64,000 bases of DNA, from positions 305,878 through 369,877 of the forward strand of contig JBDKSW010000014.1 in NCBI GenBank assembly GCA_039698035.1, read 5' to 3'. Position numbers and translations under genes: made by a program. Positions 1 through 9,086 of this stretch are shown piece after piece. This DNA is from JAJFUI01 sp039698035 (GTDB lineage: Bacteria; Planctomycetota; Planctomycetia; Pirellulales; Thermoguttaceae). The notes under the pieces are model-generated. The model was not told where the DNA came from. It was given only the letters and a program-made list of their open reading frames with translations, and searched no databases. Positions within the stretch are counted from its first letter, which is position 1, and every line of letters starts with the position of its first letter.

Positions 1-1
1 G

Positions 2-73
2 ATTCGCGAAACGATCGAGTTGATTCTGAAGGCCCAGTCGCGCTGGGAGGACTTGGTCCAAGCCTACCGATAG
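2..73 (+). CDS. C-terminal end of an upstream gene (partial)
   Basis: An open frame enters from the left edge and stops with TAG at 71-73, 14 bp before the next start. Only 23 residues are visible, ending in RWEDLVQAYR, too few to assign a family. The short gap suggests it is co-transcribed with the OstA-like gene that follows. Confidence 0.55.
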   Translation: MRETIELILKAQSRWEDLVQAYR

Positions 74-87
74 CTCCCGAGCTTGGC

Positions 88-3000
88 ATGACCCGATTTC
101 GCCGCATTGCCGCCAGTTTTGCGATCGTGGTGGTCGCCTACTGGGTCTACGCGCTGGCGGTCGTGCCCTGGATCGAGCCGCCGGCCGACCTGGCAATTGG
201 TCGAGCCGTTGCACAAACCGACGGGACAACCAAGGACGACCCACCCGAGCCGCCAGACGATCCGATCCGCCCGCAAATGGACTGGATCAAAAAGCTCTTC
301 CGCGCCGACGCCTGGGAGTCAAAAAAGCCGACGATTCTCGAGAGCAATCGGGCGAAGCTGATCTTCGAGAGTTACCGCAATCATCCCGACGGGCGCATCG
401 AGCTGCATCCATGCACGGTGGTCTTTCCCTACGACGGCCCGGCCGAGGACGAGGACCAGCGAATCCGCCAGTCGATTGTTCTCGAAGCGCCCGGCGGCGC
501 GCTCCTCCAGTTCGACCCGCCGCTAGACCTTGCCCGGCCGAAGTTCGGCCGACTCGTGGGCGGACGACTGGTGGGGCCAATCACGATCCGTAGCGACTGG
601 AAACTGCCAGGTCCCGAAGACGACTTGCTGATCGTGACGCGCGATGTCGAGCTCTTGGACCAGATCGTCCATACGCCGCATATCGTTGATTTCCGATGGG
701 GACCGCATTTTGGCCGTGGTCGGGACATGATGATCACGCTGTTGAAGGCCCCTATGAAGCCGGGCAGCTCAGTGACCGGCCCCAATATCGCCGGCATTGG
801 CGCGTTCGAGATGCGGCACGTCGAATTGCTGCGGCTCGACATGGGCCAGGTCAAGTCTGGAAAGGCGGGGCCGCGCGAGAGCATGCCCGTCGAGATTCAG
901 TGCCGTGGGCCGTTTCGCTTCGACGTCCCGAAACGCGTGGCCAGCTTTCGCGACGGCGTCAACGTCATGAAGCTCAACGCGACGGGCCCGGCCGATCAAG
1001 TCCTTTGCGACGTGCTCTCGGTGCATTTCGTTGGACGCAAGGACGGCGTCCCGGCGGGCGGCAACAAACCCAAACCCGATTCGCTGGACCTCGTGGCACA
1101 ACGACTCGAAGCCCGCGGCAATCCGGTCGTCGTCAAGGCCCCAAGCCAGAACGTGACCGCCCAGGGCCCGCGAATCGAATACAACTTGCTCAGTCAATCG
1201 ATCACGCTCGACGGCGCTCAAGACGTGTTCCTCCAGCAAGCCACGAACGAGATTCACGCCCGCACCCTCAACTATCAGTCGGCCGGTCAGGATCGGCTCG
1301 GGCGGGTCCTGGCCGAGGGGCCGGGCTGGCTCCGCGGCAAGTCCGACCGCGGCGGCCAACAGCTTGAGGCCGTCTGGCGCGAGCAACTCCGCGTGGCGCC
1401 CGACGGCGAAAACCATGTGGTCTCGTTGAGCGGAGGCGCCGAGCTGCGATGTCCAGGCGTCGGGCAGCTTCAGGCCAACGAAATCCTGCTTTGGCTTAAC
1501 GAGATGCCTCCGGTCGCCAAGGGCGCGTCGCGCCGACTGCGGCCGGATCACCTGGCGGCCCGCAATGCGGTTCACATGAACTCGCCCCAGCTTTCCGGCG
1601 AGGTCGAGCAACTGGACGTGCGGTTCGAGGAGATTGCCCCCGTCTCGGGATTGCCGCGCGAGACATCCGACCCGGTGCTGGGCCGTGTGGCCGGCGGCTT
1701 TGCGACAAGTCCTGCGCAAGGCGGTGGAGGGCCCGGCATGACGAACGCCCCGCCGCGCGGCATGGTCGCGGTGCCCTCGGCGCAACCCGGCGCAACGCAG
1801 CGGTTCGGCGTCATGGGGCGAGCGCTTCAGGCCCACGTGCTGCTTGGCGGCGCGCAGCCGGGCGTAGCCCGCTTGGTTATCCAGGACGGCGTTCGTTTTT
1901 TTGAAGAGCCGTCCGGGGACCCCAATGCCCAACGGCTGCTGCAGATCATTGGCGACCGATTGGAGCTGACCGACGCAACGGCGCCCAACGCCGTTGCAAC
2001 CGTGGTGGGCCGGCCAGCCCATTGCGAAGCCCGAGGGCTCGGTCTCACGGGAGCCACCATTCGCGTGAACCGCGGCGAGAACCGGCTGGAGATCGACGGT
2101 CCCGGCCAGATGGACATGCCGCTGCCGGCCGCCCAGGGCCAACCGTCGCCCAGATCGCTGGCCGTCACGTGGCAGCGCGGGATGCTGTTCGACGGCCAGA
2201 CGGCAACTTTCGCCGACTCGGTGGTCGCCGCCGTGAGCGGTCAGCCCTCGCAACAACGACTGCAAACGCAAACCATGGCGGTGCAGTTGTCTCGCCCCGT
2301 CGTTTTTTCCACGCCCAGCTCGCAACAGCAGCCCGAAGTCGAGAAGATCGGATGCTCGGGCGGCGTCTGGATCGAAAATCGCACCTGCGATCAACAAGGG
2401 CAACCGCTCAGTTGGGAGCAACTCCAAGTTCCCAGCATGGGGGTCAACACACTCAGCGGGCAAGTGCGAGCCACGGGGCCCGGCTGGCTTCGCAGCGTTC
2501 GTCGCGGTTCGACCAACGTCCTTGGTGAACCGGGAGTCGCGGCCGCACGCTCCGAGGCCCGCGATCAAAACCAACTCACCTGCATGTACGTGACGTTTCA
2601 GACATCGATCACGGGCACGCTTCCACTTCAGAAAGCGGGAACCGGCGGGCCGTTGTTGAACCTCATCTTTGCCGATCACGTCCGGGGGGCCTACGCGCCA
2701 GTCGATCGCTGGGACGCCACGATTCCGGTCAACAACCCGGACAAGCTCGGCCCGCAGGGGATGACCGCTCGTTGCGATCAGCTTTCCGTGGCCGAGATGC
2801 CCGTGCCAGGAGCCGCAACTCGCTCGTTCGAGTTGGCCGCGCTCGGGAATGCGGTCGTTGAAGGAACAACGTTCACGGCGCGCGCGAATCGCATCAGTTA
2901 TGACAGTGCCAAGGGGATGCTCGTTTTGGAAGGAGGCGGTCGCGAATACGCGGTGTTGCATCACCAGTTGCGAGCCGGAGATGAACAGGACAAGAGCGTG

Positions 3001-3102
3001 GCTCGCAAAATCCTCTATTGGCCCAAGACGCACGGTCTTAGGGTGGAGGGCGGCCAATCGTTGAATATGGGCCAAACGCCCGTGGCGCTGCCGGCGAAAT
3101 AG
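88..3102 (+). CDS. Large membrane-anchored protein with OstA/LptA-like regions
   Basis: 1004 residues. A short basic N-terminus is followed by one hydrophobic segment (about residues 7-27), giving a membrane anchor with the rest in the periplasm. Regions near residues 332-395 and 920-960 have the OstA/LptA pattern: alternating beta strands in which a variable carries an A.G.(P/V)V stretch, then an intermediate I.Y....I.LDG stretch. This suggests a role in lipopolysaccharide transport or handling of outer-membrane glycolipid. That is inference; lpxB in the same window shows that lipid A is made. The middle is rich in Pro, Gly and Gln and unlike anything I recognise. At 1004 residues it is far longer than LptA (about 185) or LptC (about 190). 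The start fits the short gap to the upstream stop. Confidence 0.7.
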   Translation: MTRFRRIAASFAIVVVAYWVYALAVVPWIEPPADLAIGRAVAQTDGTTKDDPPEPPDDPIRPQMDWIKKLFRADAWESKKPTILESNRAKLIFESYRNHPDGRIELHPCTVVFPYDGPAEDEDQRIRQSIVLEAPGGALLQFDPPLDLARPKFGRLVGGRLVGPITIRSDWKLPGPEDDLLIVTRDVELLDQIVHTPHIVDFRWGPHFGRGRDMMITLLKAPMKPGSSVTGPNIAGIGAFEMRHVELLRLDMGQVKSGKAGPRESMPVEIQCRGPFRFDVPKRVASFRDGVNVMKLNATGPADQVLCDVLSVHFVGRKDGVPAGGNKPKPDSLDLVAQRLEARGNPVVVKAPSQNVTAQGPRIEYNLLSQSITLDGAQDVFLQQATNEIHARTLNYQSAGQDRLGRVLAEGPGWLRGKSDRGGQQLEAVWREQLRVAPDGENHVVSLSGGAELRCPGVGQLQANEILLWLNEMPPVAKGASRRLRPDHLAARNAVHMNSPQLSGEVEQLDVRFEEIAPVSGLPRETSDPVLGRVAGGFATSPAQGGGGPGMTNAPPRGMVAVPSAQPGATQRFGVMGRALQAHVLLGGAQPGVARLVIQDGVRFFEEPSGDPNAQRLLQIIGDRLELTDATAPNAVATVVGRPAHCEARGLGLTGATIRVNRGENRLEIDGPGQMDMPLPAAQGQPSPRSLAVTWQRGMLFDGQTATFADSVVAAVSGQPSQQRLQTQTMAVQLSRPVVFSTPSSQQQPEVEKIGCSGGVWIENRTCDQQGQPLSWEQLQVPSMGVNTLSGQVRATGPGWLRSVRRGSTNVLGEPGVAAARSEARDQNQLTCMYVTFQTSITGTLPLQKAGTGGPLLNLIFADHVRGAYAPVDRWDATIPVNNPDKLGPQGMTARCDQLSVAEMPVPGAATRSFELAALGNAVVEGTTFTARANRISYDSAKGMLVLEGGGREYAVLHHQLRAGDEQDKSVARKILYWPKTHGLRVEGGQSLNMGQTPVALPAK

Positions 3103-3137
3103 ACGAGACTCGTATATTTCAATGAAAGGGACCGCCG

Positions 3138-3674
3138 ATGAAAACGCTGATTCCCGAGGAGCAAGTCCGCAACGGCATCCACCGCTTGGCCGCGGAAATC
3201 CAACAACACTATGACAGCAAGCCGCTCACGCTGGTTGGCGTCATGATCGGCAGCGTTGTTCTGCTGGCCGACCTGATCCGACTGTTGGACGCGCCGTTGC
3301 GGGCCGAACTGTTGCACGCCCGCTGCGACCGCGAAAAGGGCATCTGCCAGGGGCCGCTCGTGATCGACGAAGACCTGCTTTCATTCGGCGTCCGCGGTCG
3401 CCACGTCCTGCTGGTGGACGACATTTTTCATACCGGCCGCACCCTCTGGGACCTGATTCCGCAGATCGATGACCTCGGGCCGCTCAGCGTGCGCACGGCC
3501 GTGCTGCTCCAAAAGGCTGGTAAAACTGAGGTTCCGCTCAAGCCGGACTTCGTCGGTTTCACAATTCCCGAGGTGTTCGTCGTCGGTTACGGTTTGGATT
3601 ATAATGATCGGTATCGAAGCCTGCCGTACTTGGCCGCGTTGGACCCCGAGGACATGACCGCTAAGGGAAGTTGA
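3138..3674 (+). CDS. hpt: Hypoxanthine phosphoribosyltransferase
   Basis: 178 residues, the normal length for HPRT. Converts hypoxanthine (and usually guanine) plus PRPP to IMP/GMP in purine salvage, in the cytoplasm. The PRPP-binding loop is HVLLVDDIFHTGRTL (about residues 94-108), with the paired acidic residues followed by TGRT. The N-terminal GVMIGSVVLLADL segment is the pyrophosphate-side loop, and a C-terminal FVVGYGLDYNDRYRSLPY block is the usual HPRT ending. An AAAGGGA ribosome site lies upstream of the ATG. It follows the OstA-like gene by 35 bp. Family and function are clear; the substrate range is not visible. Confidence 0.92.
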   Translation: MKTLIPEEQVRNGIHRLAAEIQQHYDSKPLTLVGVMIGSVVLLADLIRLLDAPLRAELLHARCDREKGICQGPLVIDEDLLSFGVRGRHVLLVDDIFHTGRTLWDLIPQIDDLGPLSVRTAVLLQKAGKTEVPLKPDFVGFTIPEVFVVGYGLDYNDRYRSLPYLAALDPEDMTAKGS

Positions 3675-3758
3675 AAGCACGCCAGGCGAAACGCCCGTTC
3701 CCGCACGCTCGATGGTTCAACTGCATTCCTCGAAAGAACCCGGATTTCTCAATTCTTC

Positions 3759-4859
3759 ATGGCCAAGCGCATTCTGCTAGTGATTCCGACCTTGGACCGC
3801 GCCGGCGCGGAGAAGCAGCTGTGTCTGCTGGCCACGGGCCTGCCCCGCGAGGAGTTCGAGGTCCACGTGTGTGCGCTAACGCGCGGCGGCCCGCTGGCCG
3901 CCGAGTTGAACGCCGCGGGGGTGCCGCTCCGCGTGATCGGCAAACGCTGGAAGGTCGATCCCCAGGCGTTTTGGCGACTCCGACGGTACGTGGCCGAGCT
4001 GCGACCCGATCTGGTCCATACGTGGATGTTCGCGGCCAACGCGTATGGCTTGGCGGCCGCCCGACTCTGCGGCGTCTCGAACGTCGTGATCGCCCAGCGG
4101 TGCGTGGATCCGTGGAAGAGCCGACTGCAATTGACCATCGATCGGGCAATGGCCCGACGGTCTCGCGCCGTGGTGGTCAACAGCGAGGGCGTGCGCGACT
4201 TCTACGTCCGCCACGGGACGCCGGCCAATCGCGTTCGGCTCATCCCGAACGGCATCGCGCTGCCGGCCGCGCCAGAGCTGACACGCCGCCAACTGCTGGT
4301 CGAGCTGGGACTGCCGGAGCAGAGCCGGCTAATTGCCGCGGTGGGCCGCCTCTGGCCGCAAAAACGGTTGCGCGACGCCATCTGGGCGGCCGAGCTGTTG
4401 CGCGTCATTCGCGGCGACACCCATCTGTTGATCATCGGCGACGGTCCCCAACACGACCGGCTCCGACAGTTCCGCGATCAGGCGGGCGTCCGCGACTACG
4501 TTCATTTTCTCGGCCATCGAGACGACGTAAACCAGATATTGCCGCATTGCGACCTGCTCTGGTCCAGCAGCGGCTATGAAGGGCAATCCAACGCCATTCT
4601 GGAAGCCATGGCCGCGGGCCTGCCGGTCGTCGCAACCGACATTCCAGGCACACGCGAGCTGGTCGTTCCCGACGTGACCGGTTATCTGGTGGCAGTCGGC
4701 CACCGTGCGGGCTTGGCCAAATACGCCGAGCGGTTGCTGAACGATCCGGCCTTGGCTTTGCGACTTGGCCAGGCGGCTCGCAAGCGAGTGCAAGAGGAGT
4801 TCAGTGTGCGGAACATGGTCGATCGGCACGCGAACCTCTATCGCCAGTTGCTCGGGTAG
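3759..4859 (+). CDS. GT4-family glycosyltransferase
   Basis: 366 residues with the two Rossmann-like lobes of GT-B enzymes. The N-terminal lobe begins with ILLVIPTLDRAGAEKQL, the glycine-rich acceptor-side loop typical of GT4. The C-terminal lobe has LIAAVGRLWPQKR, HLLIIGDGPQ and the donor-site segment SGYEGQSNAILEAMAAGLPVVATDIPGTRELV, including the E-x7-E pattern. It transfers a sugar from an NDP donor to a glycan or lipid acceptor at the cytoplasmic face of the membrane. Acceptor and sugar cannot be read from sequence. No other polysaccharide genes are adjacent, so the pathway is open. Confidence 0.88.
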   Translation: MAKRILLVIPTLDRAGAEKQLCLLATGLPREEFEVHVCALTRGGPLAAELNAAGVPLRVIGKRWKVDPQAFWRLRRYVAELRPDLVHTWMFAANAYGLAAARLCGVSNVVIAQRCVDPWKSRLQLTIDRAMARRSRAVVVNSEGVRDFYVRHGTPANRVRLIPNGIALPAAPELTRRQLLVELGLPEQSRLIAAVGRLWPQKRLRDAIWAAELLRVIRGDTHLLIIGDGPQHDRLRQFRDQAGVRDYVHFLGHRDDVNQILPHCDLLWSSSGYEGQSNAILEAMAAGLPVVATDIPGTRELVVPDVTGYLVAVGHRAGLAKYAERLLNDPALALRLGQAARKRVQEEFSVRNMVDRHANLYRQLLG

Positions 4860-5014
4860 ACCGGCCATTCCGATCGCCACGTGGCGTTTTCTTGCGGAAA
4901 TCGACGCTGCCATCCGTTGCGGGGCACTTCCGGCCGTTTGACAGAGGGCCGTTTGTGACCTAGAGAATTCATGGATGGGATTAGGTTCGTTCTGGTCCAA
5001 ACCCGGGCGGGCCG

Positions 5015-5098
5015 AAAGCCGAAAAGGCAAACCGATCGCGAGGTCGGGACGCAAAGCCATGGGACTCCCGGTTGGGAGTTCGCCAGGCCGCCGAAGCC
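5015..5098 (+). promoter_or_regulatory. Cyclic-di-GMP-I (GEMM-I) riboswitch
   Basis: The core matches the GEMM-I consensus. GGCAAACC at 5026-5033 and GGGACGCAAAGCC at 5045-5057 enclose a perfect 6-bp helix (CCGATC with GGTCGG) capped by a GCGA tetraloop of GNRA type. A second helix follows (GGACTCCC with GGGAGTTC), then the tetraloop-receptor-like GCCAGGCC segment at 5082-5089. It sits 117 nt upstream of the TadG-like gene on the same strand. The leader between it and the gene holds CTCGCGAG (5146-5153), which can pair with the ribosome-site region CGCGAGAG (5202-5209). It can alternatively pair with GGCGCCG near 5102, so translational control by sequestration is plausible. Whether ligand turns the gene on or off cannot be decided by eye. 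Confidence 0.93.
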
Positions 5099-5214
5099 GA
5101 AGGCGCCGCTCGAAGGGCCAGAACGGGTCGGCGTGCGTCTCGGCGCTCGCGAGGTTTGTTTTTGGGCCTCCCGGAACGCCACCGGCCCGCAAACTCCTCT
5201 TCGCGAGAGATGCC

Positions 5215-6846
5215 ATGAAACGCTCAGCCCCCAAACCCCGGCGGCACGGCCCACGCGGCGTCATTGCCGTGCTTGCCGCTTTTTTGATGGTCGCATTGTT
5301 CGCCATGGTCGCTTTTGCCATCGACCTTGGCTACATCACCCTCGTGCGGACACAGCTTCAAGCGGCGGCCGACTCGGCTGCCCTGGCCGCGGCCGGCGCC
5401 TCTGGCCTGTCCAGCACCCAGATGACGTCCGTCGCCCAAGCGTTCGCCGGTTACCATCAGGTGGCCGGGCGAGCCGCTGAGCTTCGCGCGGCCGACGTAC
5501 AACTCGGCAGTTGGGACGCCGCCACACGGACCTTCGTGCCAGGCACGTCCGTTGGCACGGCGGTGAAAGTCACCGTGCGAACCGCCGACGACAGCGGCGG
5601 CAAGACGGCCCTCTTCTTCGGCAAACTCTTCAACGTTTCAACGCTCAACCAAGAGGCCTCGGCCGTCGCCTGCGTCAATCCGCGCGACATCGCGTTCGTT
5701 GTCGATCTGTCGGGCTCGATGAGCAACGACACCAACCCCAGCAGCGACAGTTGCTCTGACACCTTAATGCAAGATGTGTACACCGATTTCGGATTTGGCG
5801 CATATCCTGGCACGTCTGCGTCGAAGAAGTCGAGCAAGACCACTGCTTGGCTGATGACCAACCAGTTGCTGCCCCTGATGCCCAATGTGATTCCCACTCC
5901 GGACACATCCAGCTCGGCGTCGATCAGCTACTGGGGAAGCTATTTCAGTTTCCTGAGCAGCAGGGGCCTGCAGATGGGCTATAAGTCGTATCTGCAATTC
6001 ATGATGACCTACGGCCGAGACGGCCGGCCGGACGGTTCCAACTACACGCCGTTGTCGATCAACAGCAACCTCTGCGCCTGTCCGCTGCATTCCGAGACCG
6101 TCGGAGGAACCGCCTTCCAGTTCCCGCCACGAGAAATGCCGGCCCACGCCTGCCGCCGCGCACTGATCGCCGCGCTGCAGCTCATTGAAGAACGCAACTC
6201 TGTCGTCTCCGATGTCAACCAGCGAGACTGGGTGTCGATCATCACCTTCGACAAGGTCAACTCCAGCAGCCCGCAAATTTTGCAGGCGTTGACGAGCGAC
6301 TACAGCACGGTGATGACCTCCTGCACCAAGCTCGAGGCGTGCGCCAACAACTCGCTTTGCACCAACACGGAATCTGGACTTGCGCTGGCCAAGAATCACA
6401 TCAAAGCAGCCAGTCTGGGAGGCGCCGGCCGCGAGCGCACCAACAAAATCGTCGTGCTGCTCACCGATGGTCAACCGAACCTGAAGCAGAGCAGCACCAC
6501 GACAGTCAGTGCGTACAAAGCGGCGAACCCCAGCACGTGGACAAACCCAACCACGGGGGTGACCGTCAACAACTGGAGCGTCACCGGCAGCTACACAACC
6601 GAGCAGCAAGCGGCCCTCATGCAAGCCAATTCCATGCAGGGCGACGGCTGGTACACCTATGCCGTGGGCGTCGGCCTCGATTGCAGCGCCGACTTCTTGG
6701 ATCGCCTCGCCCGCATGGGCGCAACGGCCAATCCCACGACCGGCACCGCCCCCGAGACGGCCGGCGACTCGACCACCGCGGAAGAAAACCTCAAGAAGAT
6801 CTTCAACGCGATCATCACGAACCCCAAGTTGCGGTTGGTACAGTAG
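5215..6846 (+). CDS. TadG-like pilus-assembly protein with von Willebrand A domain
   Basis: 543 residues. The basic N-terminus (KRSAPKPRRHG) and hydrophobic segment (about 15-36) run into AIDLGYITLVRTQLQAAADS, the hallmark of Tad/TadE-TadG proteins that act at the cell surface with Flp-type pili. The vWA domain has an intact MIDAS motif DLSGSMS near residue 164 and a later LLTDG motif. The ATG at 5215 is chosen because it has a GAGAG ribosome site. An in-frame ATG at 4975 would translate through the riboswitch and is rejected. The gene is preceded by a c-di-GMP-I riboswitch, so its synthesis probably follows intracellular c-di-GMP. No other tad genes are in the window. Confidence 0.85.
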   Translation: MKRSAPKPRRHGPRGVIAVLAAFLMVALFAMVAFAIDLGYITLVRTQLQAAADSAALAAAGASGLSSTQMTSVAQAFAGYHQVAGRAAELRAADVQLGSWDAATRTFVPGTSVGTAVKVTVRTADDSGGKTALFFGKLFNVSTLNQEASAVACVNPRDIAFVVDLSGSMSNDTNPSSDSCSDTLMQDVYTDFGFGAYPGTSASKKSSKTTAWLMTNQLLPLMPNVIPTPDTSSSASISYWGSYFSFLSSRGLQMGYKSYLQFMMTYGRDGRPDGSNYTPLSINSNLCACPLHSETVGGTAFQFPPREMPAHACRRALIAALQLIEERNSVVSDVNQRDWVSIITFDKVNSSSPQILQALTSDYSTVMTSCTKLEACANNSLCTNTESGLALAKNHIKAASLGGAGRERTNKIVVLLTDGQPNLKQSSTTTVSAYKAANPSTWTNPTTGVTVNNWSVTGSYTTEQQAALMQANSMQGDGWYTYAVGVGLDCSADFLDRLARMGATANPTTGTAPETAGDSTTAEENLKKIFNAIITNPKLRLVQ

Positions 6847-7313
6847 CAACGTGCGGCGGTCGCCCGATCGGGTTATCCTGTCTGCCGGCCGGTTGCTCGC
6901 AGCAAAGTCCTCTCGACGGCCTGGCAGGCCGCTCGCGGCGCCGCAAAACCGGCCACCGCCGTCCTCCCGCTCGCTATTGCCCCGGGTTCTCTAGGTGGTA
7001 GAATGATTGCGAGTCCTCTACCATGCTCGTGCTGTCGATGCGATCATTTTGGTGAGCCGATATGTATGCCCGTCGGGCGCCTGAACGAAAGACTTTGGCC
7101 GCGTGTATAGCCGTTGACCGGTCTTGACTGGCAACGGATCACACAACCCGAAGTCCGGGCCGCCCACTTAGCACCAACGGGCTCTCAAAACAGCATCACC
7201 ACGGCATTGCGGTGGAGGGCTTTTTTCTTTTCCACGCCGAGCCGTTGTTGCGCTGACACGCTCGAAGACGCGGCCAAGCCAAGAGCGCTCACAAGAACAC
7301 CGCCTCTCGGCGG
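6847..7313. other. Gene-free stretch of 467 bp between convergent genes
   Basis: No convincing coding frame. On the plus strand a hairpin with one mismatch (CACCACG at about 7198 with GCGGTG near 7213) is followed about 6 nt later by a T-rich run at 7221-7230. This could end transcription of the vWA gene, but the spacing is poor. No RNA gene was recognised. Confidence 0.5.
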
Positions 7314-8552
7314 CTATCGCAGCTTGCTGACGATCAGCGAACCGTTGTGGCCGCCGAAACCGAAGCTGTTGGACATGGCCATGGAGACGGCCCGCTGCCG
7401 AGCCTGGTTGGGCGTATAGTCCAGATCGCAAGCCGGGTCGGTGTTGTCCAAATTGATCGTCGGTGCAATGACGCCGTCGCGGATTGTCAGGAGGCAGAAA
7501 ATCAGCTCGACGCCGCCGCTGGCTCCGAGCAGATGGCCCAACTGACTCTTTGTACTCGACATGCTCAGCTTGTGAGCGTGGTCCTTGAAGACCGACTTGA
7601 CGGCAAGCGTCTCGGCCACATCGCCCAGGGACGTACTGGTGCCGTGCGCGTTGATGTAGTCGATCTGGTCCGGGCTGATGCCTGCGTCTTGGACCGCCCG
7701 GGCCATGGCATAGGCCGCGCCGACGCCGTGCGGATCGGGCGCGGTGATATGTCCGGCATCGCAGCTCACGCCGTAGCCGATCACCTCGCCATAGATCCGA
7801 GCGCCGCGGGCTCTGGCGTGCTCCAATTCCTCGAACACCACCAAACCCGCGCCCTCGCTGAGCACGAAACCATCGCGATCGCGATCAAACGGGCGGCTGG
7901 CTCGTTGCGGATCGTCGTTCCGCTCGGACAGCGCCCGCATCGAGGCGAAGGCGCTCAGGCCGATGTGGGTCAGCGCGGCCTCGCTGCCGCCGCTGATGAC
8001 CACGTCCACCTCGTTGTCGCGGATCAGCTTGTAGGAGTCGCCCATGGCGTTCGTGGCGCTCGCACAAGCCGTCACGACGACTTGGTTGGGACCGCGAAGC
8101 CCGTACTGGATAGCCAACTGGGCGCTGGCCGCGTTACCGATGAGCTTTGGGATGGTGAACGCCGAGACCTTCTCGGGCCCCTTGCCCAGGAGTCGTTCGT
8201 GCTGAAGCTCGATGGTTTCGAGCCCACCGATGCCCGAGCCAAGCACGACGCCGCAGCGCCACGGATCTTCCTTCGTGAAGTCGATGCCCGAATCGGCCAC
8301 CGCATTGACGCCGGCGACCATGGCAAACTGCACAAAGCGGTCGAACCGCTTGACATCCTTAGCTTCGATGTAGCCGTCAACCGACCAATTACGAACCTCG
8401 CCGCCAAAGCGGACGCGGTAATTGGAGACGTCGAGACGCTCAAGCGGACCGACCCCGCTCTCGCCATTGCAGATGCGAGTCCAGAGTTCGTCCACCTTGC
8501 ATCCGAGCGAGGTGACGGCGCCTAAGCCCGTAACAACAACGCGGCGTTTCAT
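7314..8552 (-). CDS. fabF: Beta-ketoacyl-ACP synthase II
   Basis: 412 residues, the standard KAS II length. Condenses malonyl-ACP with acyl-ACP in fatty-acid elongation. The catalytic Cys163 (in TACASATNA), His303 (NAHGTST) and His340 (SQLGHLLGASGG) fall at the numbering known for E. coli FabF, and the C-terminal NSFGFGGHNGSL block is present. It starts 9 bp after acpP ends and is the last gene of the minus-strand fab operon. Confidence 0.97.
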   Translation of the reverse strand: MKRRVVVTGLGAVTSLGCKVDELWTRICNGESGVGPLERLDVSNYRVRFGGEVRNWSVDGYIEAKDVKRFDRFVQFAMVAGVNAVADSGIDFTKEDPWRCGVVLGSGIGGLETIELQHERLLGKGPEKVSAFTIPKLIGNAASAQLAIQYGLRGPNQVVVTACASATNAMGDSYKLIRDNEVDVVISGGSEAALTHIGLSAFASMRALSERNDDPQRASRPFDRDRDGFVLSEGAGLVVFEELEHARARGARIYGEVIGYGVSCDAGHITAPDPHGVGAAYAMARAVQDAGISPDQIDYINAHGTSTSLGDVAETLAVKSVFKDHAHKLSMSSTKSQLGHLLGASGGVELIFCLLTIRDGVIAPTINLDNTDPACDLDYTPNQARQRAVSMAMSNSFGFGGHNGSLIVSKLR

Positions 8553-8561
8553 GCGAATCGA

Positions 8562-8819
8562 TCAGGCAGAGGATGCTTCGGCGCCTTCGACGGCCTTTTC
8601 GATATGCTCGACGGCCTGGCCAACGGTTTGAATTTTTTCCGCGACATCGTCCGGGATGTTGATGTCGAACTCTTCTTCGAGTTCCATCACCAACTCGACC
8701 GTATCGAGGGAATCGGCTCCCAGATCATTGACGAACGAGGTTTCGCGGGTGATCTGGTCTTTGCTGACGCCAAGTTGCTCGGCAACGATATCAATAACTC
8801 GTTCTTGAACTGAGGCCAC
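8562..8819 (-). CDS. acpP: Acyl carrier protein (GTG start)
   Basis: 85 residues. Carries acyl chains on a phosphopantetheine arm attached to Ser37 in the LGADSLDTVELVMELEEEF segment. The GTG at 8819 is chosen because AGGAGG lies 9 nt upstream; longer in-frame alternatives have no ribosome site and would add a non-homologous extension. The tail (EGAEASSA) is slightly longer than in E. coli. Directly followed by fabF, as in many bacteria. Confidence 0.96.
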   Translation of the reverse strand: MASVQERVIDIVAEQLGVSKDQITRETSFVNDLGADSLDTVELVMELEEEFDINIPDDVAEKIQTVGQAVEHIEKAVEGAEASSA

Positions 8820-8921
8820 CGTGAGGGTCCTCCTGCTGACGCAAAAAAGTATTCCTTTGGGGACGCGCTCCCGTGGCAATCCCCGCCATTCAAATTACTT
8901 GCGCGGGATTCTAAGCCCCAC

Positions 8922-8950
8922 GTTTTACCCCGTTTCCATCAGTCGTGCAA
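8922..8950 (-). promoter_or_regulatory. Candidate sigma-70 promoter for acpP-fabF
   Basis: On the minus strand TTGCAC is followed after 17 bp by TAAAAC, about 100 nt upstream of the acpP start. The 267-bp gap between fabG and acpP leaves room for an internal promoter, useful because ACP is needed in large amount. Read by eye only. Confidence 0.4.
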
Positions 8951-9086
8951 GATATACAGCTTTTCTTCATCCGTGTCTATATCTGTCGGGCAATTTTTCT
9001 GGGCAGACCACCCAGCATCGCAAATTGGAAAAAGTCTCCAAGAAAGACTGGCTCCGCGATGCAAACGACCGCCCGAGACACCGCCG

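Noticed and set aside
769..3075. 768-codon open frame on the minus strand opposite the OstA-like gene
   Set aside because: It is a shadow of high-G+C codon use; no recognisable motif and no ribosome site, and the plus frame has an anchor and domain pattern.
4975..5214. In-frame ATG upstream of the vWA gene, adding 80 residues
   Set aside because: The added region is the c-di-GMP riboswitch and its leader; the ATG at 5215 has a ribosome site and begins a normal Tad N-terminus.
7347..8525. Long plus-strand frame opposite fabF
   Set aside because: fabF is certain by its catalytic residues; the antisense frame has no family features.
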